Part shown: piece after piece, positions 52,358 through 60,815 of the stretch
Position numbering within the stretch: the stretch's first letter is position 1
How the letters are laid out: each line of letters begins with the position of its first letter
Origin: Amycolatopsis jejuensis
GTDB lineage: Bacteria > Actinomycetota > Actinomycetes > Mycobacteriales > Pseudonocardiaceae
Direction of reading: 5' to 3'
Assembly (NCBI RefSeq): GCF_000717335.1
Contig: NZ_JNYZ01000012.1
Location: forward strand, 1-64,000
Length of the DNA stretch: 64,000 nucleotides
Made by a program: the position numbers and the translations under genes
Notes under the pieces: generated by a model
Database searches by the model: none
Told to the model about the DNA's origin: nothing
What the model saw: only the letters and a program-made list of their open reading frames with translations

Positions 52358-53146
52358 ATGATGGGGCGCACGCACGCCCTCACCGGCTGGTGCGCGGGGC
52401 TCGCCGTGGCACCCGCGGCCGGCGTCGGCACGGTGCACCAGGCGGTGATTTTCGCCGCCACCACCGCCGGGTTCGCGCTGCTGCCGGACCTGGACCACCC
52501 CGGCGCGAGCGCGTCCCGCCTGTTCGGCTGGCTGACCGGCGCACTTTCGTGGGTACTACGCCGCATTTCGGCTGCGGTTTACGCACTGACGAAGGGCCCA
52601 CGCGACGAAAAAGTGACCGGTACCCACCGGCACTTGTCCCACACGCTGCTGTTCGCCGTAGGCCTGGGCGCGGCCACATCCGCGGGTTGCGCGGCCGGCG
52701 GACCATGGGCCGTGCTGGGCGTGTTACTCCTCGGCCTGCTCCTGGCAGTCGGCGCACTGGGCGACTGGCTCCTGCTGGCCTACGGCGGCGCGGCGATCTG
52801 GTGGTACTTCACCGCGCCCGACGACCGGGTAGCCCAACTGGCGGACATCTCCGGCTGGCTGGGAGTAGCCGTCGCGGTCGGCTGTTTCGTCCACTGCCTC
52901 GGCGACTCGCTCACCGAGTCGGGCTGCCCGTTCCTGTTCCCCCTCCCGATCGCGGGGGAGACGTGGTACGAAATCCGCCCCCCGAAACCCCTGCGGCTGC
53001 ACACGGGTAAGAAGGTGGAGACCCGGCTGGTGTTCCCGGTGTTCGTCCTGGTGGGAATCCTGCTGGTACCGGGAGTGTGGAACTGGGCGGTGACCACGGG
53101 GGAGCGGTTGTTCACCCCACCTGCTTCTCAAACTGCGACCCAGTGA
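52358..53146 (+). CDS. YdjM-like membrane-bound metal-dependent hydrolase
   Basis: Protein of about 262 residues with several membrane helices and the conserved histidine/aspartate pattern of the family: 'GRTHALTGWCAG' at the start, 'LLPDLDHPGASASRL', 'THRHLSHTLLF' and 'HCLGDSLTESGCPFLFPLP'. These proteins, often DNA-damage-inducible, are thought to hydrolyse a membrane lipid. GGGGG lies nine bases before this ATG; slightly earlier in-frame starts exist. Confidence 0.88.
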   Translation: MMGRTHALTGWCAGLAVAPAAGVGTVHQAVIFAATTAGFALLPDLDHPGASASRLFGWLTGALSWVLRRISAAVYALTKGPRDEKVTGTHRHLSHTLLFAVGLGAATSAGCAAGGPWAVLGVLLLGLLLAVGALGDWLLLAYGGAAIWWYFTAPDDRVAQLADISGWLGVAVAVGCFVHCLGDSLTESGCPFLFPLPIAGETWYEIRPPKPLRLHTGKKVETRLVFPVFVLVGILLVPGVWNWAVTTGERLFTPPASQTATQ

Positions 53147-53150
53147 AGCG

Positions 53151-54560
53151 CTATCCCGGCGTGTGAGTCCGTGCGGCAAGCTGGCGAAGGCCGGGTAGCG
53201 CGGCTTGCCAGGGGTGGTGCAGCAGGTCGGTGACGAGACGGCGGACGGTTGCCCTGGTGCGGACCTCGCCGGGCGCGGCCCGTTCGGCCGTCAGCAGCGC
53301 TTGATACGCACGGTCAGGCTTGTTCCATTGGGCGAAGCACAGGGCCACGTCGACGAGAAACCGCGCGCGGCGTTCGGTGTCGGGGAACTGGCCGAGCTGT
53401 GCAGCCTTGGCACGGTTCAGGGCGGAGCCGGCGTTGCCGAGGACGTAGTCGGCGGAAACGCGGTGGCTGATCACGTTGGCTGTCAGCGCGCGCTGCTCGG
53501 CCGGATGGTCTGTGAGCCGGGCAGCGGTCGTGTCAGCCTCGTTCAGGAAATCGGCGGTGCGGTCGTGGTCGCCGGCACGTGCCGAGGCATAGCCGGCCGA
53601 GCACATCAGGACCCCGTACAAGGTCAGATGCCGGGGATCGGGCGCCTTTCCGCGGAGGTCGAGCTGGTCTGCCGCGGTCAGGGTGAGTTCCCTGGCTCGC
53701 TCGTGGTGCCCGGCCCGCCGGCAGGCGGAGCCGAGCAGGCGCTGCGCTTCCGCGAGGGACAACGGGTCGCCCGCGGCCGCGGCGGCACGGAGAGCCCGGT
53801 CGGCGGAGATCCACTCCAGACCGCTGGCCTCCAGTTTGATCAACGCGCGGGTGGCGAGGCGGTATGCCCGCGCGACAGTGCCCGCCGTGACCGGATCCCC
53901 GGTCTGCCGGTGGGTGGCTTCGGCAGTGGTGATCAGTTCAGGCAGGCGCGCGGCCAGCTCCAAGTAGCGGCAGCCACGGAAGTCGGCGTGTGCGGCGGCA
54001 AGCACCGCCTGGAGCGTCGGGATCGGGACCGGCCGGGCTGCCGCGACGGAGTCGGTGAGGAGGACTCCTTCCAAGCGGCGGGTCAGGAACGCCGCCGAGT
54101 CGACCTCGATGGCGTTCGCGGCCTGGGCATTCGGCGCGCCGAACGGGGCACCGGCAGCAACGATGCTGCCGCCCGCGGCGAGCAGGAACGCGCGTCGTCG
54201 CACCGGATCATCCCTTTCCTGGCTCAAGTCGTGCCTCACCCTAGGAGCCGCCGTTGTCGAGTCAGGGGAGGCAGGCCGCGGCGTCGGCTCGTTCGTGAGA
54301 CCGAACGCTTCCACGGGCAAGGCGAGCACGGTCGCGAAGCGGCGCAGTACGACAAGGTCGCGGAGCCCGCGCCGGCCGTTCTCGAACCGGGAGATCGTGG
54401 AGGCTGAGCAGCCGAAACGTTCGCCGAGCTCGCCTTGGGACCAGCCGAGCTCCGCACGGGCGTGGCGCAGCACCGCCGGGTGATCACCGCGGCGCGCGGC
54501 GTCCCAGAGCGCAGGCGACCACCAGTCCGGCACGGCGTTCCCCTCGTCTTGTTGTCGCAC
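53151..54560 (-). CDS. XRE-family regulator with C-terminal TPR-like region
   Basis: Protein of 469 residues. The N-terminus has a Cro/CI helix-turn-helix ('ELGWSQGELGERFGCSASTI', 'RFENGRRGLRDLVVLRRFAT'). A basic stretch and a hydrophobic segment like a signal ('RRAFLLAAGGSIVAAGAPFG') follow, then a helical TPR-like domain of about 300 residues. Such regulators are common beside peptide and antibiotic clusters in actinomycetes. It is divergent from the graspetide genes across about 145 bases and is their likely controller. Confidence 0.88.
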   Translation of the reverse strand: MRQQDEGNAVPDWWSPALWDAARRGDHPAVLRHARAELGWSQGELGERFGCSASTISRFENGRRGLRDLVVLRRFATVLALPVEAFGLTNEPTPRPASPDSTTAAPRVRHDLSQERDDPVRRRAFLLAAGGSIVAAGAPFGAPNAQAANAIEVDSAAFLTRRLEGVLLTDSVAAARPVPIPTLQAVLAAAHADFRGCRYLELAARLPELITTAEATHRQTGDPVTAGTVARAYRLATRALIKLEASGLEWISADRALRAAAAAGDPLSLAEAQRLLGSACRRAGHHERARELTLTAADQLDLRGKAPDPRHLTLYGVLMCSAGYASARAGDHDRTADFLNEADTTAARLTDHPAEQRALTANVISHRVSADYVLGNAGSALNRAKAAQLGQFPDTERRARFLVDVALCFAQWNKPDRAYQALLTAERAAPGEVRTRATVRRLVTDLLHHPWQAALPGLRQLAARTHTPG

Positions 54561-54705
54561 CTACGGTAGCCGCTCGACTACGAATGCAACCACATTTGCG
54601 TGGTTGGCACATGCCGTGCAGATCCGGCACGACAGGCTTCTCGCCTGGTCAGCGCATTCCTACCGTCGAGGTAGGGCACCGCCGCAGAGAAGAAATGAGG
54701 AGATC

Positions 54706-55023
54706 ATGCTGACGACGATCGAGGGCCTCGAGCCGGAACCGGGCGCCAGCCCGCTGGCATCGGCGGCGTTGCGTTTCCTGGTGCGGCAGTCGGACCAGGC
54801 AGACCGGCCGGGTCCGGCTGCCACCCGTCCGTTCGGATTGAACGGCGCCACGCCGGTCGATCCGCCGGTTCGGCGGGAGTTCTGCTACTGCCCGGAGAAG
54901 CAGGTCGCGGTCGACGAGCACGGTCTTCCGTTGATCGAGACGATGGGCAAGGACTGGCGCACCAAATCGTCGACCGACGGCGACGAAGGCCCGGAGGAGA
55001 ACTGGGGCTGGGAAGAGGCATGA
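54706..55023 (+). CDS. tgmA: Graspetide (omega-ester) precursor peptide, TgmA-like
   Basis: Precursor of 105 residues for an ATP-grasp-modified peptide. The leader carries 'TRPFGLNGATPVD', the recognition motif of this precursor group, and 'KQVAVDEHGLPLIE' before the core. The C-terminal core (about 79-105) is rich in hydroxyl residues (Thr86, Ser88, Ser89, Thr90) and acidic ones (Asp91, Asp93, Glu94, Glu97, Glu98, Glu103, Glu104) that can form ester links. Asp91-Gly92 suits aspartimide formation. GAGGAG precedes the ATG; its stop overlaps the ligase start. Confidence 0.88.
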   Translation: MLTTIEGLEPEPGASPLASAALRFLVRQSDQADRPGPAATRPFGLNGATPVDPPVRREFCYCPEKQVAVDEHGLPLIETMGKDWRTKSSTDGDEGPEENWGWEEA

Positions 55024-56006
55024 CTCGAAATCCGGGAACGGTGGTGATCTTCGCCCAGGAAGCCGACGCGCCCGTGGACGCCGTCGTCCGCGAACTCGAC
55101 CGGCGCGGAGCAGCGGTGTTCCGCGCGGACACCGCCTGGTTTCCCCAGCGCTTGTCCCTGGACGCGCGCCTCGACCGCGACGGGCGCTGGCGCGGGATCC
55201 TGTGCACTGAACACCGTGCCGTCGCGCTGGAGGACATCGACGCGATCTGGTATCGCGATCCCTCGGCGTTCTCGTTCCCGGCCGCGCTGACCGAGGTCGA
55301 GCGTGCCTACGCCCATCGCGAGGCGCGGCTCGGCTTCGGCGGCGTGCTCGCCGCACTTCCGGTGCTCTGGGTCAATCACCCCAACCGCGCAGCCGACGCG
55401 ATGTTCAAGCCTCTCCAGCTGGCCACTGCCGCTGCCTGCGGGCTGCGCGTCCGGCCCACTCTGGTCACCAACTCGCCTGCCGCCGCGTCCCGCTTCGCCC
55501 GCGAGCACCGCACCGGCGGGACGGTCTGTAAGTCGTTCGGGCCGAACACGATCACCGAAGGCGGACAGCTCAAGGTCGCCTACACTCGTCGGCTCGGCGC
55601 CACCGACCTCGCCGCGCTGGACGGGGTCGCAACGACTGCCACTCAATTGCAGGGCTGGGTCGACAAGACGCATGAGGCGAGGGTCATCGTGATCGGCGAG
55701 CGGATGTTCACCATCACCATCACCGCGGATTCACCGTCGGCTCACGTCGACTGGCGGTCTGACTTCGCTGCGCTGCGCTACCGACTCGTCGACACGCCGC
55801 GTGAAGTGGAGAACGGATTGCGCCGCTACCTTGACAATCTGGACCTTGCTTATGCGGCAGTGGATTTCGCGATCGATCAGGACGGATTCTGTTTCCTCGA
55901 AAGCAATTCTTCCGGCCAGTACGGCTGGCTCGAAGCCCAGACCGGGGCGCCGCTCACTGCCGCGTTGGCCGACCTGCTCACCCGTCGCGCAAGGAGCCGC
56001 CCGTGA
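55020..56006 (+). CDS. tgmB: ATP-grasp ribosomal peptide maturase (graspetide ligase)
   Basis: ATP-grasp enzyme of 328 residues, the partner of the precursor just upstream. Recognisable parts are 'DIDAIWYRDPSAFSFP' near residue 80, 'VNHPNRAADAMFKPLQLATA', 'VCKSFGPNTITEGG' and the metal/ATP-binding 'DFAIDQDGFCFLESNSSGQY'. It activates acidic side chains in the core as acyl-phosphates and joins them to Ser/Thr as side-chain esters. Its ATG overlaps the precursor stop by four bases. Confidence 0.92.
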   Translation: MTRNPGTVVIFAQEADAPVDAVVRELDRRGAAVFRADTAWFPQRLSLDARLDRDGRWRGILCTEHRAVALEDIDAIWYRDPSAFSFPAALTEVERAYAHREARLGFGGVLAALPVLWVNHPNRAADAMFKPLQLATAAACGLRVRPTLVTNSPAAASRFAREHRTGGTVCKSFGPNTITEGGQLKVAYTRRLGATDLAALDGVATTATQLQGWVDKTHEARVIVIGERMFTITITADSPSAHVDWRSDFAALRYRLVDTPREVENGLRRYLDNLDLAYAAVDFAIDQDGFCFLESNSSGQYGWLEAQTGAPLTAALADLLTRRARSRP

Positions 56007-57115
56007 TCCATCCCGGCCTCGAGTGGAAGTCGCACGCCGCCCGGCTTGCCGATGATCTGATCGCCGCAGGCAAGCTGACCGATCCGCGGCTGGCCGACGC
56101 TGTCCGCGAGACACCGCGGCACGTGTTCGTCCCGGCCTACCACCGGCAAACCGCCGATGGCGGCTGGGCCGAGCACCGCAGCACGGACGATCTCGCCGCT
56201 GTCTACGCCAATACCGCCTTGATCACCGCGCTCACGCCGGAACGTGCGGTGCTTTCGTCGTCGACCCAACCGGGGCTGATGACTCGCATGATCGAATCAC
56301 TGCAGCTCGCCGACGGAATGCGGGTGCTGGAGATCGGCACCGGGACCGGCTACAACGCCGCCCTGCTGACGCACCTGCTCGGCGAGCGGAACGTGTTCTC
56401 CATCGACATCGAACCCGGTCTCGTCGAGCTGGCCCGCACACGGATACCCGGCCGTCCGACGCTCGTCACCGGCGACGGCGCGCAGGGACTGCCCGAGCAT
56501 GCTCCCTTCGACGCGATCATCGCGACCTGCGCAGTTCCTGCAATCCCGTGGCCCTGGATCGACCAGGTCCGGCCTGGCGGGGTGATCCTGGCCGATCTCA
56601 AGCCTGCGCCCGGCGCAGGCAGCCTGGTCCGTCTCACGAGGCAAGGTGACGGCGCCGAAGGACGTTTCGACCCCACGTACGCGGCATTCATGGATCTGCG
56701 TCCTGCGCCCGGCACCGCCGGATTCCGGGTCGAGCGAGGCCATGCGGAGTACCGCACCACCGACGTGGACCCGAACACCCCGTGGACGTCGTTGGTCACC
56801 TGGTTCATCGCATCATTCGACCTGGGATCCGAAATTGCTTACGGCTACACCTTTCCCGAAGGCTCAGCTGCGTCCTCGATCGCCACCCCGGACGGCTCCT
56901 GGGCCGAAATCACCCTCGCCGCCGAGAACGGACGGCACGCAGTCGCGGAAGGTGGGCCGCGTCGCCTCTGGCGTCTGGTCGAGGAAGCTCACCGTCTCTG
57001 GACCGATCTCGGCTGCCCGGGATGGGATCGCTTCGGCTTCACCGCTACGCCGCAAGCGCAAACCGTCTCGCTCGATGGCGGTCACTCCTGGCGAGTCACC
57101 GGCGGACCGGAGTAA
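56003..57115 (+). CDS. tgmC: Protein-L-isoaspartate O-methyltransferase homologue of the graspetide cluster
   Basis: SAM-dependent enzyme of 370 residues: a PIMT catalytic domain ('PRHVFVPAYHRQT', 'VLSSSTQPGLMTRMIESLQ', 'MRVLEIGTGTGYNAALLTHL') with a C-terminal extension. In aspartimidylated graspetides (fuscimiditide, amycolimiditide) this partner methylates one core Asp, which then cyclises to an aspartimide. The GTG overlaps the ligase stop (GTGA). Its last 34 bases overlap the convergent SnoaL gene. Confidence 0.9.
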   Translation: MIHPGLEWKSHAARLADDLIAAGKLTDPRLADAVRETPRHVFVPAYHRQTADGGWAEHRSTDDLAAVYANTALITALTPERAVLSSSTQPGLMTRMIESLQLADGMRVLEIGTGTGYNAALLTHLLGERNVFSIDIEPGLVELARTRIPGRPTLVTGDGAQGLPEHAPFDAIIATCAVPAIPWPWIDQVRPGGVILADLKPAPGAGSLVRLTRQGDGAEGRFDPTYAAFMDLRPAPGTAGFRVERGHAEYRTTDVDPNTPWTSLVTWFIASFDLGSEIAYGYTFPEGSAASSIATPDGSWAEITLAAENGRHAVAEGGPRRLWRLVEEAHRLWTDLGCPGWDRFGFTATPQAQTVSLDGGHSWRVTGGPE

Positions 57116-57843
57116 TCCCGAGACCGCACGATCCTCCCCTCCCGCATCGTCATCACCATTGCGTACGTCGACACATATGGCTTGCCCTCCATCTCGCCGT
57201 GCAGGTCGAACTCCGTCACCAGTACCTCCGGGTCGCTGGTCTGATGCACGACCACCCGGTCCGCCTTCGTGATCCGGCGTCGGCTGGCTGCCTGGTGGAA
57301 GCGTTTGCGCAACTCCTCCCGGCCCTGTGTCATCGTCGGCACTCCGGCTGGGGCGAACGGGATTTCGATCACCACGTCCTCGGCGTACAGGTCGGCCAGG
57401 TCGTCCCAGCGGTTGTCCACTGAGGCGGCCAGGAAGCGCTCGAACACGGCCTCAGTACCCATGACCGTGCTCGCCGCGCCGACGTTGGGGTAGTCGCGGT
57501 ACCTGGTCACCTTGCCGTCGCGCACGTTCAGCATTCCCACCGACGACGGGAAGCGGTACGTGTCGCCGGTGTGCGGGTTGCGGCCCTCGGCGATGAGTTC
57601 GACGGCGAATCCGTCGGCCGTTTCCGTAGTGGTGACCTGCACTTTCTCCAATCCGATCGCCCGTGCACGAGTGCTCCCGGCGGCGAGTGTGGACAGGACC
57701 GCATCCCGGCCCTCCGCCCGATCGCCGGTGAACGGGGTTTCGTACACGGCGTCGTCCGCGAGGACGGTGGCCAGCGGCGCGGGGTCGAACGAGCTCAGCG
57801 CTTGCGCCACGCTCGCAGCGACTTCGGAGACGGTATGGGGCAT
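57082..57843 (-). CDS. Tandem SnoaL-like (NTF2) protein
   Basis: Protein of 253 residues with two NTF2-like domains in tandem: the first has 'LATVLADDAVYETPFTGD' and 'GMLNVRDGKVTRYRDYPN'; the second has 'DDLADLYAEDVVIEIPF' and 'MVMTMREGRIVRSRDYSGP'. The internal repeat suggests duplication. Such domains bind or isomerise small hydrophobic molecules. It is divergent from a TetR gene, so its product is probably part of a detoxifying response controlled by that regulator. Confidence 0.86.
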   Translation of the reverse strand: MPHTVSEVAASVAQALSSFDPAPLATVLADDAVYETPFTGDRAEGRDAVLSTLAAGSTRARAIGLEKVQVTTTETADGFAVELIAEGRNPHTGDTYRFPSSVGMLNVRDGKVTRYRDYPNVGAASTVMGTEAVFERFLAASVDNRWDDLADLYAEDVVIEIPFAPAGVPTMTQGREELRKRFHQAASRRRITKADRVVVHQTSDPEVLVTEFDLHGEMEGKPYVSTYAMVMTMREGRIVRSRDYSGPPVTRQE

Positions 57844-57896
57844 CGGAAATCCTTCCCAAGGGCATAATCGGAACGTTGGACCCGCTTAGCACGATA

Positions 57897-57912
57897 CGGA
57901 GCACCGACTCCG
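57897..57912. promoter_or_regulatory. Candidate TetR operator
   Basis: The dyad CGGAG-N6-CTCCG lies in the 155-base divergent gap between the tandem SnoaL gene and the TetR regulator. Position and symmetry fit a TetR binding site, but the arms are short. Confidence 0.35.
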
Positions 57913-57998
57913 GTTGTCAACGAGAGCGATCTCGGACACGCTCCGGCGCAACCGAGAATGGGATACGGAAGAATCGCTTGACCCCGAGGAGGCCGCCG

Positions 57999-58544
57999 GT
58001 GGACAAACCCGCGCTGCGTGCGGATGCGCGTCGCAACCGTGCCCGCGTGCTCGCCGCTGCTGAAGCGGCCTTCGCGGCCGACGGGCTGGCGGTTCCGCTC
58101 GACGACATCGCGCGGCTGGCAGGTGTCGGCGCGGGTACGGTCTACCGGCATTTCCCCAGTAAGGAAGTGTTGTTCCAGGCGGTGGTCGTGGAGCGGCTGC
58201 AGCAGTACTCGGCTGAGGCGCAGGAACTCGTCGACTCCGACGCGCCCGGCGAAGCCTTCTTCGACTACTTCACGCGCGTCATCGAGCAGGCGTCGACAAA
58301 CCGTGCGATCTGCGAAGCGCTCGGTGAGACGAGCGGGTCTGCGTACAAGGCTGAAGCGAGCGAAAGGTTCCGCGTGAACCTAGAGGCGCTTCTGGAACGC
58401 GCGCAGGCCGCGGGCGCTGTACGTACTGACATCGACGGCGAAGACCTGCGCGCGCTCATCGTGGGTGCCTTGGCGGTGGAGCGGTATACGCCCGACAGTC
58501 GCCATCTGGTCCGCGTACTGCTCGACGGGCTGCGTACCCATTAA
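57999..58544 (+). CDS. TetR-family transcriptional regulator
   Basis: Regulator of 181 residues with the TetR helix-turn-helix 'VPLDDIARLAGVGAGTVYRH' followed by 'FPSKEVLFQAVV', and a helical ligand domain. GAGGAGG lies six bases before the GTG used, so a longer frame upstream was rejected. It likely represses itself and the divergent tandem SnoaL gene. Ligand unknown. Confidence 0.92.
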   Translation: MDKPALRADARRNRARVLAAAEAAFAADGLAVPLDDIARLAGVGAGTVYRHFPSKEVLFQAVVVERLQQYSAEAQELVDSDAPGEAFFDYFTRVIEQASTNRAICEALGETSGSAYKAEASERFRVNLEALLERAQAAGAVRTDIDGEDLRALIVGALAVERYTPDSRHLVRVLLDGLRTH

Positions 58545-58615
58545 GTGATTCCTACCGACGCGAACGGTTCTCCGTTCGTGCGACCGTGATCCGAGCCGCC
58601 GGGAAGGGTGCGCAA

Positions 58616-59074
58616 ATGATCACCGGAATCGATGTGAACGCACCTGTGGTGGTGCACCGCGACGTCGTCATCGACGCACCATTGCCGCGCGCATGGGAAT
58701 TGCTCACGGACGTTTCTTCGTGGCCGCAATGGCATCCGGACATCACCGTCGCCGAAGCCGACCGTCCGCTGCGCGAGAGCGACACCTTCCGCTGGCGCGC
58801 GGGCGGGCTCGACGTCGAGTCCACTGTGTACCTGTCGAAGCCGCCGCGCCGGATCGTCTGGGGCGAAAACGTCCGGGGCATCACGGCCGTCCACGTGTGG
58901 ACGTTCGACCTCGCCGGTCCTTCCGTGCACGTGCGCACCGAACAGTCCTGGGCCGGGGAACCGGTACTCGCCGACGTCGAGGGCATCCAGGCGGTGCTCG
59001 GCGATTCGCTTGCCGCGTGGCTCGGTTACCTCAAGGAAGCAGCGGAAACCGGCCGACGCGGGCGTGCGAGGTAA
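58616..59074 (+). CDS. SRPBCC-family protein (polyketide-cyclase-like)
   Basis: Protein of 152 residues: 'HRDVVIDAPLPRAWELLTDV', 'WPQWHPDITVAEADRPL' and 'RIVWGENVRGITAVHVWTF' follow the START/SRPBCC ligand-pocket pattern. It is in line with the TetR gene 71 bases upstream and may be cotranscribed. GGGAAGGG lies before the ATG. A terminator hairpin overlaps its stop codon. Substrate unknown. Confidence 0.85.
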   Translation: MITGIDVNAPVVVHRDVVIDAPLPRAWELLTDVSSWPQWHPDITVAEADRPLRESDTFRWRAGGLDVESTVYLSKPPRRIVWGENVRGITAVHVWTFDLAGPSVHVRTEQSWAGEPVLADVEGIQAVLGDSLAAWLGYLKEAAETGRRGRAR

Positions 59075-59089
59075 GCACGCCCGCGTCGG
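59053..59089. terminator. Bidirectional hairpin terminator
   Basis: Perfect 15-base arms (CCGACGCGGGCGTGC and its complement) surround a 7-base loop that includes the TAA of the SRPBCC gene. It separates this gene from the convergent Dabb gene. Confidence 0.85.
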
Positions 59090-59092
59090 GGG

Positions 59093-59509
59093 TCAGTTCC
59101 CGTGTTTGCCGGGGGCGGCACTGCCCGTGTACTCGTTGAGGCCGGAAACCAGGTCGGCGATCTCGGGCTTGTTCTCGTACCGGCGCCGGTGGATGTCGGC
59201 GATCTTGGCGCCCACCTCCGGGTCCGGGTCGTCGGTGACGTCGTAGGACACGAACTTGTCGACGATCGGCAGCCCGGACCGGTCCATCGCCAGGTGCGCC
59301 GGGTGGTTCATGTACACCTCGTACGCCTCGAGGTCCTCGAGCACCGTGACGGCGCCGTATTCGTATTCCCCGCCGAAATCGGGGCCGACGACGCGGTGCT
59401 TGATGACCGGAATGGCGTTGATGTGGTCCCGCATCTGGGCGAGCCGGGCCGTTTTGTCCTCCTCGGAGACACCGGGCTTGAGAGTGAACCGGATGCAGTG
59501 GTAGATCAT
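59093..59509 (-). CDS. Dabb-family (stress-responsive alpha/beta barrel) protein
   Basis: Protein of 138 residues with a ferredoxin-like dimeric barrel: 'MIYHCIRFTLKPGVSEEDKT', 'HRVVGPDFGGEYEYGAVTVL' and 'EAYEVYMNHPAHLAMD', the last holding the conserved histidines. Dabb proteins are often small cyclases or stress proteins. AGGAAG lies before the ATG, which overlaps the stop of the MFS gene upstream by four bases. Confidence 0.85.
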   Translation of the reverse strand: MIYHCIRFTLKPGVSEEDKTARLAQMRDHINAIPVIKHRVVGPDFGGEYEYGAVTVLEDLEAYEVYMNHPAHLAMDRSGLPIVDKFVSYDVTDDPDPEVGAKIADIHRRRYENKPEIADLVSGLNEYTGSAAPGKHGN

Positions 59510-60696
59510 CGGATCTTCCTTTCGGTGCGGATACGGAATCCGGCCGCGGCGAGTGCCGCGCCGGTGACCATGGCGATCCCGGCCGTCGTGAAGGCGCCAC
59601 CGACGCCGACGGCCTCGATCAGGGGCTGGATGAGCAGCGGGGACAGGAACTGGCCGAGGAAGATCCCGGAGACGAGCCCGCTGAGGACGCGGCCCCGCCA
59701 CGCCGGTGCGGCGAGCTCGGACAGCCGCAGGGTGACGTTGGGGACCGAAAGCCCGAGCCCGGCGCCGCCGACGAGCAGCCCGGCCGCGGTACCCAGCACG
59801 GAGTCGGTGCTGCCGATCAGCAGCCAGCCCGCGCCCAGCAGTGCGACGGCGCCGGTGATGATCGCGGTGAACCCCAAGCGCTTGCGTACCACCGGAAACG
59901 CCAGCGCACCGAGCAGGCTGCTCAGGGTGCTTCCGGCGAGGACGACACCCACGACCGCGGGCCCGACGCCGAGACTCTCCAGCCGGAACGGCACCTGGGT
60001 CGGCGCCATGTAGAAGAGCACGGTCACGCCGAGCGCGAGCAGGTAGATGCCGAACACCCGGCCGAGCGTGCCGCGGGTCGCCGGCGCATCGGGGGCAACC
60101 GCGGCAGCCGTTTCGCGTGGCCGGTCCTGCACTGACAGAATCGCGAACAGCGCGACCACCGCGGCGAGGCTGTACAGCCAGAACGGCACCCGCCAGCTGA
60201 TCGTCGCGAGCACACCGGCCAGCGGCAGGAACACGACGCCACCGAGGCTTGCGAAAGCCTGTTGCAGGCCAAGGAAAGCGGCCCGCTTCGGTCCGTCGAA
60301 CCAGTCGGCGACCGTCGAGCTGACCGCCGTCATCACCCCGCCGATGGCGATGCCGAGCACCGCGCGGGTCGCCACCAGGACGTAGAGATCGGTGACGAAG
60401 AACCCGGCGGTGCCACTGATCGCGTACAGCAGGAGCGCCGTCACCAATAGCGGACGGCGTCCGGCGCGATCGGCGATCAGTCCGGACAGCGGGGCGCTGA
60501 CGGCGATCATCAGCGACGTGATCGTCATCGCGAGCCGGACCAGCAGGGCAGCTCCCGGCTCGGCGGCGAAGACCTGCTCCATCGTCGGCAGGCTGGGCGA
60601 GACGACCGCGGGCGCCATGATCGTCAGCATCGCCGCGGCGAGGATCGTGCCGCGGGCGAGGCGGCGCGGCGCTCTGCGATCGGCTTGCGTTGTCAT
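59506..60696 (-). CDS. MFS transporter, probable drug efflux
   Basis: Membrane transporter of 396 residues with twelve hydrophobic segments. It has the MFS motif A 'LSGLIADRAGRRPLLVTALL' after helix 2, 'TRAVLGIAIGGVMTAVSS' at helix 4, and 'SLPTMEQVFAAEPGAALLVR' early on. The arrangement suits export of small toxic or signalling compounds. It is coupled to the Dabb gene. Substrate unknown. Confidence 0.9.
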   Translation of the reverse strand: MTTQADRRAPRRLARGTILAAAMLTIMAPAVVSPSLPTMEQVFAAEPGAALLVRLAMTITSLMIAVSAPLSGLIADRAGRRPLLVTALLLYAISGTAGFFVTDLYVLVATRAVLGIAIGGVMTAVSSTVADWFDGPKRAAFLGLQQAFASLGGVVFLPLAGVLATISWRVPFWLYSLAAVVALFAILSVQDRPRETAAAVAPDAPATRGTLGRVFGIYLLALGVTVLFYMAPTQVPFRLESLGVGPAVVGVVLAGSTLSSLLGALAFPVVRKRLGFTAIITGAVALLGAGWLLIGSTDSVLGTAAGLLVGGAGLGLSVPNVTLRLSELAAPAWRGRVLSGLVSGIFLGQFLSPLLIQPLIEAVGVGGAFTTAGIAMVTGAALAAAGFRIRTERKIR

Positions 60697-60773
60697 GTCT
60701 TCACGATCGCGTGCACCGGCCCGCGTTCGCGTCGGTGAGAATCACTTACTTCGCGGGGTCCGGGATACGCAAA

Positions 60774-60806
60774 ACGGCGGGCGTGATCAGAGATCACGCC
60801 CGCCGT
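60774..60806 (-). terminator. Rho-independent terminator of the NmrA-like gene
   Basis: Perfect 15-base arms (ACGGCGGGCGTGATC and its complement) with a 3-base loop are followed, on the minus strand, by a run of T. It lies ten bases after the NmrA-like gene stop. Confidence 0.9.
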
Positions 60807-60815
60807 CGAAGGGGT

